Below are positions 9,489-19,293 of a stretch of 64,000 bases of DNA, piece after piece. The translations under genes were made by a program, and so were the position numbers. Within the stretch, counting starts at the first letter, position 1. The number at the start of each line of letters is the position of its first letter. Below the pieces are notes generated by a model that was not told the DNA's origin, ran no database searches, and worked only from the letters and a program-made list of their open reading frames with translations. The stretch is from Streptomyces sp. NBC_01428 (lineage in GTDB: Bacteria; Actinomycetota; Actinomycetes; Streptomycetales; Streptomycetaceae), in assembly GCF_036231965.1 (NCBI RefSeq), contig NZ_CP109499.1, forward strand, positions 3,224,001-3,288,000. Direction: 5' to 3'.

Positions 9489-10565
9489 TTACGCGGCGGC
9501 GAGCTTGGCTGCCGAGTCCGCGTCGACGCAGGCCTGGATCATCGCGTCGAGGTCGCCGTCCAGGACCTGGTCCAAGTTGTACGCCTTGAAGCCGACGCGG
9601 TGGTCCGAGATGCGATTCTCCGGGAAGTTGTACGTACGGATCTTCTCGGAACGGTCGACGGTGCGGACCTGGCTGCGGCGGACGTCCGCGGCCTCCCGTT
9701 CCGCTTCTTCCTGGGCCGCCGCGAGGAGCCTGGAGCGCAGGATACGCATCGCCTGCTCCTTGTTCTGCAGCTGGCTCTTCTCGTTCTGGCAGGAAGCGAC
9801 GACTCCGGTGGGAATGTGCGTGATGCGCACGGCGGAGTCGGTGGTGTTGACGGACTGGCCGCCGGGGCCGGAGGAGCGGTAGACGTCGATCCGCAGGTCG
9901 TTCGCGTGGATCTCGACATCGACCTCCTCGGCCTCGGGGGTGACGAGCACGCCGGCGGCGGAGGTGTGGATGCGGCCCTGCGACTCGGTGGAGGGCACGC
10001 GCTGCACGCGGTGCACGCCGCCCTCGTACTTGAGGCGGGCCCAGACGCCCTGGCCGGGCTCGGTGGCACCCTGGCCGCCCTTGGTCTTCACGGCGACCTG
10101 GACGTCCTTGTAGCCGCCGAGCTCGGACTCGGTGGAGTCGATGATCTCGGTCTTCCAGCCGATGCGCTCGGCGTAGCGGAGGTACATGCGCAGGAGGTCA
10201 CCGGCGAACAGGGCGGACTCGTCGCCGCCGGCGCCCGCCTTGATCTCCAGGATGACGTCCTTGTCGTCGCTCGGGTCGCGCGGGACCAGGAGCAGGCGGA
10301 GCTTCTCGGTGAGCTCCTCGCGCTGCTTCTCCAGGTCCTTGACCTCGGCGACGAAGTCGGGGTCGTCGGCGGCGAACTCCTTCGCCGTGCCGATGTCGTC
10401 CCCGGTCTGCTTCCAGGAGCGGTACGTCGCGACGATCGGGGTCAGCTCGGCGTAGCGCTTGTTGAGCTTGCGCGCGTTGGCCTGGTCGGCGTGGACCGAC
10501 GGGTCAGCGAGCTTCTTCTCCAGATCGGCGTGCTCACCGATCAGTTCCTCGACCGCCTCGAACAT
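9489..10565 (-). CDS. prfA: Peptide chain release factor 1
   Basis: This 358-aa factor terminates translation at UAA/UAG. The catalytic GGQ is at residues 235-237 within [13 protein letters not shown], and the codon-recognition P-x-T tripeptide is PST at 191-193 in [11 protein letters not shown]. The ATG start ([18 protein letters not shown]) gives the standard Streptomyces length. It lies downstream of rpmE and upstream of prmC on the same strand. Confidence 0.97.
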   Translation of the reverse strand: MFEAVEELIGEHADLEKKLADPSVHADQANARKLNKRYAELTPIVATYRSWKQTGDDIGTAKEFAADDPDFVAEVKDLEKQREELTEKLRLLLVPRDPSDDKDVILEIKAGAGGDESALFAGDLLRMYLRYAERIGWKTEIIDSTESELGGYKDVQVAVKTKGGQGATEPGQGVWARLKYEGGVHRVQRVPSTESQGRIHTSAAGVLVTPEAEEVDVEIHANDLRIDVYRSSGPGGQSVNTTDSAVRITHIPTGVVASCQNEKSQLQNKEQAMRILRSRLLAAAQEEAEREAADVRRSQVRTVDRSEKIRTYNFPENRISDHRVGFKAYNLDQVLDGDLDAMIQACVDADSAAKLAAA

Positions 10566-10731
10566 CTCCGGCTCCAATGGACTGTCCCCGTCATGGGCTC
10601 GGGGACGTGGGGTACGGCATGGGGGGCCCCTGTTTCCGGCGTGGCCGGAACCCGGGGAAAGGGCTGCACCGCAAAGCGCCGGTCCCGGCGCCCCCGTGCC
10701 GGGGACGCCGAAGACCGGCGCTGTGGGCTCG

Positions 10732-10953
10732 CTACTTGTTGGCAGCGGCAGCCTTGCCGAAGCGGGCCTCGAAGCGGGCCACGCGGCCACCGGTGTCGAG
10801 GATCTTCTGCTTGCCCGTGTAGAACGGGTGGCACTCGGAGCAGACCTCGGCACGGATGGTGCCGGAGTCGATGGTGCTCCGGGTGGTGAACGACGCGCCA
10901 CAGGTGCAGCTGACCTGCGTCTCGACGTACTCGGGGTGGATGTCGCGCTTCAA
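10732..10953 (-). CDS. rpmE: 50S ribosomal protein L31, zinc-binding (C+) type
   Basis: This 73-aa protein has a TTG start giving (M)[15 protein letters not shown], preceded by an AGGAGA ribosome binding site. Zinc ligands are Cys16, Cys18, Cys38 and Cys41 (SCTCGAS and VCSECHPF). It is therefore the Zn-containing housekeeping paralogue; a zinc-free copy is expected elsewhere under zinc-uptake control. The upstream open frame to 11040 is read-through of non-coding leader and was not used. Confidence 0.96.
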   Translation of the reverse strand: MKRDIHPEYVETQVSCTCGASFTTRSTIDSGTIRAEVCSECHPFYTGKQKILDTGGRVARFEARFGKAAAANK

Positions 10954-11048
10954 GGTGTCTCCTAGTTTCGGGAGGGCTCCGGGTCGCCGCCGCGGGATGC
11001 GGGTGCGTGAACCGGGGCCGACGTACCAGTCTGCCAGCACTGGCCGTA

Positions 11049-11106
11049 TCCCCCAAAACCGGGGGACGCGATGATCTATTCCCCCGGGCGCCGCGGGGCC
11101 GGCCCC
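11049..11106 (-). terminator. Probable terminator region after the LCP gene
   Basis: Between the LCP gene stop and rpmE there are two GC inverted repeats: TCCCCC (11049-11054) with GGGGGA (11061-11066), and the 12-bp palindrome GGGGCCGGCCCC (11095-11106). Neither has a T-run, as is common for Streptomyces terminators. The function is inferred from position. Confidence 0.4.
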
Positions 11107-11155
11107 GGCCCCGTGAGCAGGGGCGGAGCGGCGCCGGGCGGCCTCCCGGGCGGCG

Positions 11156-12295
11156 TCAGCCGGAGCTGACGACGTTCTTCGCGGAGCCGGTGGCGGTGCC
11201 CTCGGTGGCCGACTTCGGGATCGGCTGGTCGTCCTTGAGCGCCTTCCAGACCTGCGCCGCCTTGTCCTTGTCGACCAGGACGCGGTTGGCGTCGGCGCTG
11301 TCGTACTGGACCGGCATCGTCACCATGTTCATGTGCGACGAGCTGATGCCCTTGAGTCCGTTGGCGAAGGACGCGAGGTCGGTGACCGAACCGATGTCGG
11401 AGTCGGTGGTGACCGTCTTGGTGGCGGTGTCGGCCAGGTCGTAGAGCTTCTTCGGGCTGGACAGCACGCCAAGGTGCTTGACCTGGTTGACCAGGGCCTT
11501 GATGAAGGCCTGCTGGAGCTGGATGCGGCCCAGGTCGGAGCCGTCGCCGACGCCGTGGCGGGTGCGCACCAGGCCGAGCGCCTGCTCACCGTCGAGGGTG
11601 TGCGTGCCGGCCGTCAGGTGCAGGTGGCTGTCGGGGTCCTTGATGCTCTTGGTCGTGGTGACCTTGACGCCGCCGAGGTCGTCGATGAGCTTCTGGAAGC
11701 CGGTGAAGTCGACCTCGACGTAGTGGTCCATGCGGATGCCGCTGACGGACTCGACGGTCTTCACGGCGCAGGTGGCGCCGCCGGTGGAGTACGCGGAGTT
11801 GAACATCACGCCGGAGGCCGCGTCGTGGGCGGTGCCCTTGGCGTCGGTGCAGGACGGCCGGTCGACCAGGGTGTCGCGCGGGATGGAGACCACGCTGGCC
11901 TTCTTGTGGCCCTTGTACACGTGGATGATCATCGCGGTGTCGGAGCGGGCGCTGCCGTCGTCGGTGCCGCCGCCCAGCTTCTTGTTGCCGCCGGCACGGG
12001 TGTCCGAGCCGAGGACCAGGATGTTCTCGGAGCCGTTGTCGACCTTCGTGGGCCGGTCGCTGCCGAGCGCCTGGTTGATGTCGACGCTCTTGATGTTGCC
12101 GTTGAGCTTGAAGTACAGGTAGCCGGCTCCGGTGCCGCCGAGCACCACGATGCCCGCGGCGCTCCAGGCCGTGATGAGCAGGGCCTTGCTCCGTGTGCTG
12201 CGCGCCTTGCGGCGGCGGCCCTTCGTGCCCCGGCGCGGGGCGCTCGTGCCCGGTTCTCCCGGTATCTCGGGCTCCGGTGTGCTCTCGGCAGGCAT
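11156..12295 (-). CDS. LytR-CpsA-Psr family cell-wall glycopolymer transferase
   Basis: This 379-aa protein has a basic cytoplasmic N-terminus (residues about 22-36), one membrane span at about 38-62, then an extracellular LCP domain. Family landmarks are [13 protein letters not shown] (91-103), the [11 protein letters not shown] segment (117-127) and [11 protein letters not shown] (135-145), whose arginines bind the lipid pyrophosphate. LCP proteins attach teichoic-type polymers or polysaccharides to peptidoglycan. It may use the lipid-linked products of transferases such as the one at 4303-5670. It sits between the secreted protease gene and rpmE. Confidence 0.93.
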   Translation of the reverse strand: MPAESTPEPEIPGEPGTSAPRRGTKGRRRKARSTRSKALLITAWSAAGIVVLGGTGAGYLYFKLNGNIKSVDINQALGSDRPTKVDNGSENILVLGSDTRAGGNKKLGGGTDDGSARSDTAMIIHVYKGHKKASVVSIPRDTLVDRPSCTDAKGTAHDAASGVMFNSAYSTGGATCAVKTVESVSGIRMDHYVEVDFTGFQKLIDDLGGVKVTTTKSIKDPDSHLHLTAGTHTLDGEQALGLVRTRHGVGDGSDLGRIQLQQAFIKALVNQVKHLGVLSSPKKLYDLADTATKTVTTDSDIGSVTDLASFANGLKGISSSHMNMVTMPVQYDSADANRVLVDKDKAAQVWKALKDDQPIPKSATEGTATGSAKNVVSSG

Positions 12296-12426
12296 GTGCT
12301 CCTCAGTCCCTTTGCGGTCGGTTACCCCCTGCTTTCAGGGCTAGGCCCATCTGGTCGTGACGAGGCGTACCGCTCCATGGTCACTCCGTACGGTCAGACG
12401 GGGAAACTCGGGAAAGGGTTGCACAA

Positions 12427-12465
12427 CGCTCTGTGTCCATCATGTGGCTCGATGGACACAGAGCG
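12427..12465 (-). terminator. Strong stem-loop downstream of the secreted protease gene
   Basis: A perfect 15-bp inverted repeat, CGCTCTGTGTCCATC (12427-12441) and GATGGACACAGAGCG (12451-12465), encloses a 9-nt loop. It lies 41 bp past the protease stop codon on the minus strand and before the LCP gene start. It most likely terminates the protease transcript, although its weak T-run and moderate GC leave an operator role possible. Confidence 0.65.
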
Positions 12466-12505
12466 TCACCGGCGAGACCGGGCAAAAACCCGCCCACCTG
12501 CGATT

Positions 12506-14293
12506 TCAGCCGAAGATGTCGTACTGATCGAAACCGGTGCCGAGCGAGACCCTTGTGGCAAAGATCTCGCTGGTGGCCTTTCCGGTCCCCGGGTACAGGT
12601 AGAGCGTGCCGCCGGAGCTGCGGGCCAGGAAGTCGGCCTTGCCGTCGCCGGTCACGTCCCCGACGGCGTCGAAGGCGTCGTAGGTGCTCCAGGTGCGCAC
12701 CTTGATGCGGCTGGAGAACGCGCCGCTACCGGTCCTGCCGGTCCCCTTGTAGAGGTAGATGTACGAGCCGGACTTGCTGCGCGCGATCAGGTCGGCCTTG
12801 CCGTCACCGGTGAAGTCCCCATGTCCGCGCACGGAGTTGTACTGGCTCCAGCCGGTGCCGACCTGCACCCGCGAGGAGAAGGTGCCGTTGCCCTTGCCGG
12901 GGTACTCCCACATCGTTCCGGAGGAGTCGACGGAGAGCATGTCGGGCAGGCCGTCGCCGGTGAGGTCGCCGGGCGCGATGACGCGCAGGCGGGTCCCCCA
13001 GCCGCTGAAGATCCTGTCGGTGGACCACTTGCCGGTCGCGGGCAGGAAGTGGGACCAGAAGACGTCGCCGCTGGCGCTGTCGCGGACCACGAGGTCCTGG
13101 TAGCCGTCCCGGTTCAGGTCGGTCTGGAGCACGACGTTGACGCCGTTCCAGTCGCCCCAGGAGACGCGGGTGGCGAGCGAGGTGCCCTTGGAGTCCTTCT
13201 GGTAGCCCTTCTTGCTGGAAGCGCTGCGCAGCCACACGTCGGCCTTGCTGTCGCCGCTGAGGTTGGTGTCCTCGACGTGCGGCCAGGCGGCGCCGACGTA
13301 GGTGCTGACCTTCGAGAAGACGCTGTACGCGCCCTTCGCGACGCAGTCCTTGACGCCCCAGGAGACGACGCCCACGATGCGGCTGTTGACGATCAGCGGA
13401 CCGCCGGAGTCGCCGTTGCAGGCGGTGGTGGTGCCCGTGTCGGTACCGGTCGCCTTGGTGCCCGCGCAGACCATGTGGCCCGCGACGAACTCACCGGCGT
13501 AGGCGCTCTTGCAGGTGGTGTCCGAGTTGACCGGCAGCGTGGCCGTCTTCAGCGTCTCGGAGATGTCCTGGGTGGTGGAGGTGGTGCGGCCCCAGCCGTA
13601 GAGCGTCGCCTTGGTGGCGGAGGCGTAGGAGGCAGTGTCGCCGGACGTCGTCATGCGGATCGGCTTGGCGGTGACGGGGCTCGCCAGCGTGATGACCGCG
13701 ATGTCGTTGTCGAAGGTCGTCGAGTTGTACGACGCGTGGTTCCACTGCCGCCAGGGAGCGCTGACCGTGGCCCCCTGCGGCAGGGTGCTGCCGCTCGCCA
13801 GCTGGGAGGTGCCGGTGATGACGGCGCCGTTGGCCTTCCAGTCGTATCCCTTGACGCAGTGCGCGGCGGTGAGGATCTTCGTCGGCGACACGACGGATCC
13901 GCCGCAGAAGAAGCCGAGGTCCTTGGCCTCGTCGTAGTACCAGAGCTGGGCCATGAACGGGGCCGTGCTGATACTGGTCGTGGTGCCGCCGATGATCTTC
14001 GGGTCGACCGTCGCCGCGTTCGTGTCGGCGCTCAGGGACGCCTTCTGCGCCGTACGCCCCGCGGTGTCGTCACCGGCGACGGCGCCCGCCACGCGCTTCT
14101 CCAGCTCGGCCAGGGACGGCGTCGAGTGGGCGGGCCGCACGGTCGGTGTGGGCGGCGTCGAGCCGGGCGCGGCGTTCGCGGACGACATCAGGAGCGCGCC
14201 CGCGACGGCGGCGGCGAGGCCGGCTGCGGCGACCGGGACGGCTATCCGTATGCGGCGTCTGTGACGACCGCCTCCAGACATGGGTGTGTCCAC
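12506..14293 (-). CDS. Secreted trypsin-like serine protease with C-terminal FG-GAP/VCBS repeats
   Basis: This 595-aa protein has a twin-basic signal region, hydrophobic core (residues about 18-36) and an Ala-rich cleavage site near SSANAAPG. After a propeptide, the mature S1A protease begins near IIGGTTT (100-106). The catalytic triad is His145 (TAAHC), Asp197 (DNDIAV) and Ser296 (CNGDSGGPL). From about residue 350 to the end there are repeated calcium-binding-like blades (DLNRDGYQDL, DLTGDGLPDM, DFTGDGKADL, DVTGDGKADF), forming an FG-GAP/VCBS propeller. The repeats may bind a polymer or cell-surface ligand. The transcript ends at the stem-loop at 12427-12465. Confidence 0.93.
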   Translation of the reverse strand: MDTPMSGGGRHRRRIRIAVPVAAAGLAAAVAGALLMSSANAAPGSTPPTPTVRPAHSTPSLAELEKRVAGAVAGDDTAGRTAQKASLSADTNAATVDPKIIGGTTTSISTAPFMAQLWYYDEAKDLGFFCGGSVVSPTKILTAAHCVKGYDWKANGAVITGTSQLASGSTLPQGATVSAPWRQWNHASYNSTTFDNDIAVITLASPVTAKPIRMTTSGDTASYASATKATLYGWGRTTSTTQDISETLKTATLPVNSDTTCKSAYAGEFVAGHMVCAGTKATGTDTGTTTACNGDSGGPLIVNSRIVGVVSWGVKDCVAKGAYSVFSKVSTYVGAAWPHVEDTNLSGDSKADVWLRSASSKKGYQKDSKGTSLATRVSWGDWNGVNVVLQTDLNRDGYQDLVVRDSASGDVFWSHFLPATGKWSTDRIFSGWGTRLRVIAPGDLTGDGLPDMLSVDSSGTMWEYPGKGNGTFSSRVQVGTGWSQYNSVRGHGDFTGDGKADLIARSKSGSYIYLYKGTGRTGSGAFSSRIKVRTWSTYDAFDAVGDVTGDGKADFLARSSGGTLYLYPGTGKATSEIFATRVSLGTGFDQYDIFG

Positions 14294-14380
14294 TCAAGTC
14301 CCCCCTCAGAGTCAAGAGTTCAGATCTGCTTCAGCAGACGTTCAAGGGCGCGATCGTACAGGTGTCCCCATCAGCGCAAA

Positions 14381-14416
14381 GGGCCGCCCCCGTCACTCGC
14401 GTGACGGGGGCGGCCC
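14381..14416 (-). terminator. Intrinsic terminator of rho
   Basis: A perfect 16-bp stem with 14381-14396 pairing 14401-14416 closes on the 4-nt loop TCGC. It begins 23 bp past the rho stop codon. It is a very stable GC stem, so rho itself appears to end by an intrinsic-type terminator. Confidence 0.85.
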
Positions 14417-14439
14417 TGGTGCTACTGGCCCGGAGGACC

Positions 14440-16515
14440 TCAGTCGTTGCCGTTGCCCGGCGACGGCGTGGTCTTCTGGATCTGGAGCAGGAACTCGGCG
14501 TTCGACTTCGTCTGCTTCATCTTGTCGAGCAGCAGCTCGATCGCCTGCTGCTGGTCGAGCGCGTGGAGCACGCGGCGCAGCTTCCAGGTGATGGCGAGCT
14601 CGTCGCTGCCGAGCAGGATCTCTTCCTTACGGGTACCGGACGCGTCGACGTCCACCGCGGGGAAGATGCGCTTGTCGGCGAGCTTGCGGTCGAGCTTGAG
14701 CTCGGCGTTGCCGGTGCCCTTGAACTCCTCGAAGATGACCTCGTCCATGCGCGAGCCGGTGTCGACGAGCGCGGTGGCCAGGATCGTCAGCGAACCGCCG
14801 TCCTCGATGTTGCGCGCCGCACCGAAGAAGCGCTTCGGCGGGTAGAGCGCGGTCGAGTCGACACCACCGGACAGGATGCGGCCGGAGGCCGGGGCGGCCA
14901 GGTTGTACGCACGGCCCAGACGGGTGATCGAGTCCAGCAGCACGACGACGTCGTGGCCCAGCTCCACCAGACGCTTGGCACGCTCGATGGCGAGCTCGGC
15001 GACCGTGGTGTGGTCCTCGGCGGGACGGTCGAAGGTCGAGGAGATGACCTCGCCCTTCACCGACCGCTGCATGTCGGTGACCTCTTCCGGACGCTCGTCG
15101 ACCAGGACGACCATCAGGTGGCACTCGGGGTTGTTGACGGTGATCGCGTTGGCGATCGCCTGCAGGATCATGGTCTTGCCGGTCTTCGGCGGGGCCACGA
15201 TCAGACCGCGCTGGCCCTTGCCGATCGGCGCGACGAGGTCGATGATCCGCGTCGTCAGCACGCCCGGGTCCGTCTCCAGACGGAGGCGGTCCTGCGGGTA
15301 GAGCGGCGTCAGCTTGTTGAACTCCGGGCGCCCGCGGCCGGATTCGGCCGCCATGCCGTTCGCGGAGTCCAGGCGGACCAGCGCGTTGAACTTCTCGCGG
15401 CGCTCGCCGTCCTTGGGCTGACGGACGGCACCGGTGACGTGGTCACCCTTGCGCAGACCGTTCTTGCGGACCTGGGCGAGGGAGACGTACACGTCGTTGG
15501 GGCCGGGGAGGTAACCCGACGTCCGGATGAACGCGTAGTTGTCGAGGATGTCGAGGATGCCCGCGACGGGGATCAGCACGTCGTCGTCGGCGACCTGAGG
15601 CTCGGCGATCTCGTCGCGTCCACGACGCCCACGGCGGTCGCGGTAGCGTCCGCGCCGGCCGCGGCGTCCGCCGTCGAAGTCGTCGTCGTCCTGCGGGCCG
15701 TTGTCACGCGGGCCGTTGTCACGCTGCTGCTGGCGGTCCTGACGGCCGCCGCCCTGCTGCTGACGGTCGCGGTCCTGACGGTCCTGGCGGTCCTGGCGCT
15801 GTCCGCCACCCTGCTGCTGACGGTCCTGGCCGCCCTGGCCACCCTGGCCGCCCTGCTGCTCGTCGCCCTTGCCGCCACGGCGGTCGCGGTCACGGCCGCC
15901 CCGGTCGCGGTCACGGCGGTCGCGGCGCTCACGTCGGCCCTCGGCGCCGTCGGCGTCGACCTGGGTCTGCGTGTCGCCCTTCGCCTCGGCGACGACCGTC
16001 TCGGGGCTGCCCGCCTCGGCGGTGGCACGGCGACGGCGGCGCTCGGCGGGGGCGTCCTCACCCGCACGCTCGGCGTCGCCCGAACGGGCGGGGCCGCCGG
16101 CCGGCTGGCCGGGAATCTCGATCTGCTGCTGGGACACGGCCTTCTCGGCCGCGACCTTCTCCGCCTTCTTCTCGGCCGGAGCGTCGGCCTCGTCACCCGT
16201 ACGCGCCTTCGAGGTGGCGCGACGCTTCGGCTTGGTCTCGGTGGCCACGTCGGCGGATGCCGCCTTGGCCGGAGCACCGCCTCCCGCCTGCGCCTCCTTG
16301 ATGACCTCGATCAGCTGGCTCTTGCGCATACGCGCCGTGCCCCTGATCCCGAGGCCGGATGCGACCTGCTGCAGCTCGGCCAGCACCATGCCGTCGAGGC
16401 CGGTACCGCGGCGTCGCCTGGAGCCGGCACCGGTGGCAGGCGCGGAGGCGTCCGTGGCGGGCGCGGCAGCGGTCTCCTCGACACGTGCGCCCATCAGATC
16501 GGTGGTGTCGCTCAC
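14440..16515 (-). CDS. rho: Transcription termination factor Rho with long low-complexity insertion
   Basis: This is a 691-aa hexameric RNA translocase. An N-terminal Rho-N/SAP-like segment (about residues 43-78, [15 protein letters not shown]) is followed by about 200 residues of charged low-complexity sequence. The stretch at about 205-310 is rich in Arg, Asp, Gln and Gly (repeats such as GGQGGQGGQ and RQDRQDRQD). The RNA-binding CSD ([14 protein letters not shown]) and the ATPase core with P-loop [12 protein letters not shown] (about 437-448) come next. I chose the GTG at 16515 with AAGGA upstream. E. coli Rho is 419 aa; the insertion is typical of actinobacteria and is thought to add RNA affinity. 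Confidence 0.95.
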   Translation of the reverse strand: MSDTTDLMGARVEETAAAPATDASAPATGAGSRRRRGTGLDGMVLAELQQVASGLGIRGTARMRKSQLIEVIKEAQAGGGAPAKAASADVATETKPKRRATSKARTGDEADAPAEKKAEKVAAEKAVSQQQIEIPGQPAGGPARSGDAERAGEDAPAERRRRRATAEAGSPETVVAEAKGDTQTQVDADGAEGRRERRDRRDRDRGGRDRDRRGGKGDEQQGGQGGQGGQDRQQQGGGQRQDRQDRQDRDRQQQGGGRQDRQQQRDNGPRDNGPQDDDDFDGGRRGRRGRYRDRRGRRGRDEIAEPQVADDDVLIPVAGILDILDNYAFIRTSGYLPGPNDVYVSLAQVRKNGLRKGDHVTGAVRQPKDGERREKFNALVRLDSANGMAAESGRGRPEFNKLTPLYPQDRLRLETDPGVLTTRIIDLVAPIGKGQRGLIVAPPKTGKTMILQAIANAITVNNPECHLMVVLVDERPEEVTDMQRSVKGEVISSTFDRPAEDHTTVAELAIERAKRLVELGHDVVVLLDSITRLGRAYNLAAPASGRILSGGVDSTALYPPKRFFGAARNIEDGGSLTILATALVDTGSRMDEVIFEEFKGTGNAELKLDRKLADKRIFPAVDVDASGTRKEEILLGSDELAITWKLRRVLHALDQQQAIELLLDKMKQTKSNAEFLLQIQKTTPSPGNGND

Positions 16516-16903
16516 GAAGGGTCCTTCCCTGGAGCGGACGTCGGCCTGTCTGGCTCGGCGACCGGTTGTGCTGTCCGGCTTTGGTCCTTGCTGTGTGGAC
16601 CGTGCCGGGGCGGTGGTCCGCCAAAGCGGCGGAAGACATATCTGGTGATGACGATTCCCGGGCCGAGGCACTGAATTGCGGTGTCATCGGCATGGTCACG
16701 CCGGTTCCGGAGCGTGCTCAGCACTGCTCAGCGCATAGCACCCAATGCAAGGCACAAAGCAGTTTGGGAGGCTCCCGGAAGAATGGGTGTCCCGGACGGG
16801 GACGCGAAGCACCTCGCCATGGTGGGGTCGGGTGCAGACTTGAGGTTAACACTACCGGATCCAACAAACATTCCCCCTCTCGAAATCCGGCAACCGTGCG
16901 TCG
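16516..16903. other. Gene-free region between thrB and rho
   Basis: This 388-bp stretch must contain the rho promoter and leader. It is less GC-rich than the flanking genes, with AT-rich patches near 16850-16885. A short direct repeat CTCAGCACTG/CTCAGCGCA occurs near 16720-16735. No open frame with coding character was seen. Confidence 0.5.
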
Positions 16904-17833
16904 TCAACTGACACCGACGGGTGCGAGCGGCAGCACGCACGCCCCCTGGGCGTCGAGGTCCAATCGGTTCGCGGCCCACCCCTGACCTGCGAGATCAGCG
17001 ACCTTGTCGGCCGCGGCGCGGTCCGCGAGAGCGAGCACCGTGGGGCCCGCTCCGGAGATCACCGCGGGGATTCCGTCGGCGCGCAGACGGTCGACGAGCG
17101 CGGCGCTCTCCGGCATAGCGGGGGCCCGGTAATCCTGGTGCAGCCGGTCCTCGGTCGCGGGCAGCAGCAATTCGGGACGCCGGGTCAGTGCCTCGACGAG
17201 CAGTGCGGCGCGGCCCGCGTTGGCGGCGGCGTCGACATGCGGCACGGTGCGCGGAAGCAGACCCCGCGCGGTCTCCGTGAGCACGGGCTTTCCCGGTACG
17301 AAAACCACCGGAACGATGGAATCGGCGGGCTCCATCCTGATCGCCCGGGCCGCGCCGGACTCCATCCAGGAGAGCGTGAAACCGCCGAGCAGACAGGCCG
17401 CGACGTTGTCGGGGTGTCCCTCGATCTCGGTCGCGAGCTCGAGGAGCGCGGTGTCGTCGAGCCGGCTGTCCCCGCCTATCGTCACCGCGCGGGCGGCGAC
17501 GATGCCGGCGCAGATGGCGGCGGAGGAGGAGCCCAGACCGCGGCCGTGCGGGATGCGGTTGGCGCAGACGATCTCCAGACCGCGCGGCTGGCCGCCCAGC
17601 AGGTCGAAGGCGGTGCGCAGGGAGCGGACGAGGAGATGACTCTCGTCGCGCGGCAGCGTCTCACTGCCCTCACCTGCGATGTCGATGTGCAACCCGGAGT
17701 CGGCCACCCGGACGACGACGTCGTCGTAGAGCCCCAGTGACAGGCCGAAGGCGTCGAAGCCCGGGCCGAGGTTGGCACTGGTGGCGGGGACGCGCACCCG
17801 GACGGCGGCGGCGCGGAACGCTGGACCGGCCAT
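16904..17833 (-). CDS. thrB: Homoserine kinase
   Basis: This 309-aa GHMP-family kinase phosphorylates L-homoserine for threonine synthesis. Landmarks are VRVPATSANLGPGFDAFG (13-30), the ATP-binding GRGLGSSSAA (97-106) and the C-terminal ISGAGPTVLAL. I chose the ATG giving MAGPAFRAAAV; AAGGAG lies about 12 nt upstream. It is the last gene of the lysA-hom-thrC-thrB run but is separated from thrC by 395 bp, so it may have its own promoter. Confidence 0.96.
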   Translation of the reverse strand: MAGPAFRAAAVRVRVPATSANLGPGFDAFGLSLGLYDDVVVRVADSGLHIDIAGEGSETLPRDESHLLVRSLRTAFDLLGGQPRGLEIVCANRIPHGRGLGSSSAAICAGIVAARAVTIGGDSRLDDTALLELATEIEGHPDNVAACLLGGFTLSWMESGAARAIRMEPADSIVPVVFVPGKPVLTETARGLLPRTVPHVDAAANAGRAALLVEALTRRPELLLPATEDRLHQDYRAPAMPESAALVDRLRADGIPAVISGAGPTVLALADRAAADKVADLAGQGWAANRLDLDAQGACVLPLAPVGVS

Positions 17834-18228
17834 CGCTCGATGACTCTCCTTGAGCTGCGTGATGTACGAGATGTTCGATGAACTGCGGGAGGAACTGCGG
17901 CAGACGGGCACGAGGACCCGGAGGCCGCAGGGACGTCACGGCGCCGCGGCATATGCGGCGGGCGGGTTCGGTACAGCCTATCGAAGGAAGGTTCTGTGGC
18001 GACATAGGGCGCACGGGAGGCGCACGATGCGTGTCGTAAGCCCCCTGTGCACCCCCCGTCGGTTCGCCACGGGAACGGCCCTCGAAGCGGCCGGTTTTCA
18101 TCGGCTTCTGACGCTTTTCCGCCCGCTTCCCCCGCCGTCACCACCCCGTCGGGCGTGGTCGGCGGGGCCGTGGGCCCCGCCTGGCGGGTTTACGCCTGGC
18201 GGCTTTACGCCAGACGGGATCGCCCGCG
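17834..18228. other. Gene-free region between thrC and thrB with CTGGCGTAA repeats
   Basis: In this 395-bp stretch, the minus strand just after the thrC stop shows CTGGCGTAA-like repeats (about 18183-18235) that can pair with intervening GCCAGG/CGCCAGG copies. This probably forms the thrC terminator. The thrB-proximal half holds no recognisable gene and probably contains a thrB promoter. Confidence 0.5.
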
Positions 18229-19287
18229 TTACGCCAGTCCGAGCCGCTCCGCCGCCGTCGCCGCGTCCACCGGGACGGTGACGGGCTGCGGAGCACCCGC
18301 GACCGCCCAGTCGGGGTCCTTCAGACCGTTGCCCGTGACGGTGCAGACGATGCGCTGCCCCGGGTCGACCTTGCCCTGCTCGGCCGCCTTCAGCAGCCCG
18401 GCGACCGACGCGGCGGACGCGGGCTCCACGAAGACACCCTCCTGCGCGGCCAACAGCCGGTAGGCGCGCAGGATCTCACGGTCCGTCACCTCGTCGATGA
18501 AGCCGCCCGACTCGTCCCGCGCGGCCAGCGCGAACTTCCACGAGGCCGGGTTGCCGATCCGGATCGCGGTGGCGATCGTCGACGGGTCCTTGACGACCTC
18601 GCCGCGCACGATGGGCGCGGAGCCGGACGCCTGGAACCCCCACATGCGCGGGGTGCGACGGGCGATGCCGTCGGTGGCGTACTCGGTGTACCCCTTCCAG
18701 TACGCGGTGATGTTGCCCGCGTTGCCCACCGGAAGGACGTGGATGTCGGGCGCGTCGCCGAGCATGTCCACGATCTCGAAGGCGGCGGTCTTCTGGCCCT
18801 CGATACGCACCGGGTTCACCGAATTGACCAGCGCCACCGGGTAGTTGTCGGACAGCGAGCGCGCCAGCGTCAGACAGTCGTCGAAGTTGCCGTCGACCTG
18901 GAGGATCTTGGCGCCGTGCACGAGGGCCTGGCCCATCTTGCCGAGCGCGATCTTGCCCTGCGGCACGAGGACGGCACAGACCATCCCGGCGCGCACGGCG
19001 TAGGCGGCGGCGCTCGCCGACGTGTTGCCGGTGGAGGCGCAGATGACCGCCTTCGCGCCCTCCTCCTTCGCGCGCGTGATCGCCATGGTCATCCCGCGGT
19101 CCTTGAAGGACCCGGTCGGGTTGGCGCCCTCCACCTTGAGGTGGACCTCGCAGCCCGTGCGCTCGGAGAGCACCTGCGCGGGCACGAGCGGCGTACCGCC
19201 CTCGCGGAGCGACACGACGGCCGTGCTGTCGGATACCGGCAGCCGGTCCCGGTACTCCTCGATGATTCCGCGCCACTGGTGGGTCAT
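18229..19287 (-). CDS. thrC: Threonine synthase
   Basis: This 352-aa fold-type II PLP enzyme converts O-phosphohomoserine to threonine. The PLP lysine is Lys62 in [10 protein letters not shown] (58-66). The phosphate-binding glycine-rich loop appears as LPVGNAGN (about 185-192). It is the short class of threonine synthase, lacking the N-terminal SAM-responsive domain of the plant type. It starts 6 bp after hom with an AAGGAG site, so the two are probably co-transcribed. Confidence 0.96.
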   Translation of the reverse strand: MTHQWRGIIEEYRDRLPVSDSTAVVSLREGGTPLVPAQVLSERTGCEVHLKVEGANPTGSFKDRGMTMAITRAKEEGAKAVICASTGNTSASAAAYAVRAGMVCAVLVPQGKIALGKMGQALVHGAKILQVDGNFDDCLTLARSLSDNYPVALVNSVNPVRIEGQKTAAFEIVDMLGDAPDIHVLPVGNAGNITAYWKGYTEYATDGIARRTPRMWGFQASGSAPIVRGEVVKDPSTIATAIRIGNPASWKFALAARDESGGFIDEVTDREILRAYRLLAAQEGVFVEPASAASVAGLLKAAEQGKVDPGQRIVCTVTGNGLKDPDWAVAGAPQPVTVPVDAATAAERLGLA

Positions 19288-19293
19288 TGCTGG

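Noticed and set aside
11333..14404. Plus-strand open frame of 1023 codons
   Set aside because: It is antisense to the LCP and protease genes, with no ribosome binding site or domain; the open length follows from high GC.
14146..16674. Plus-strand open frame over rho
   Set aside because: It is a shadow of rho; the apparent Leu/Ala repeats mirror the low-complexity Rho segment.
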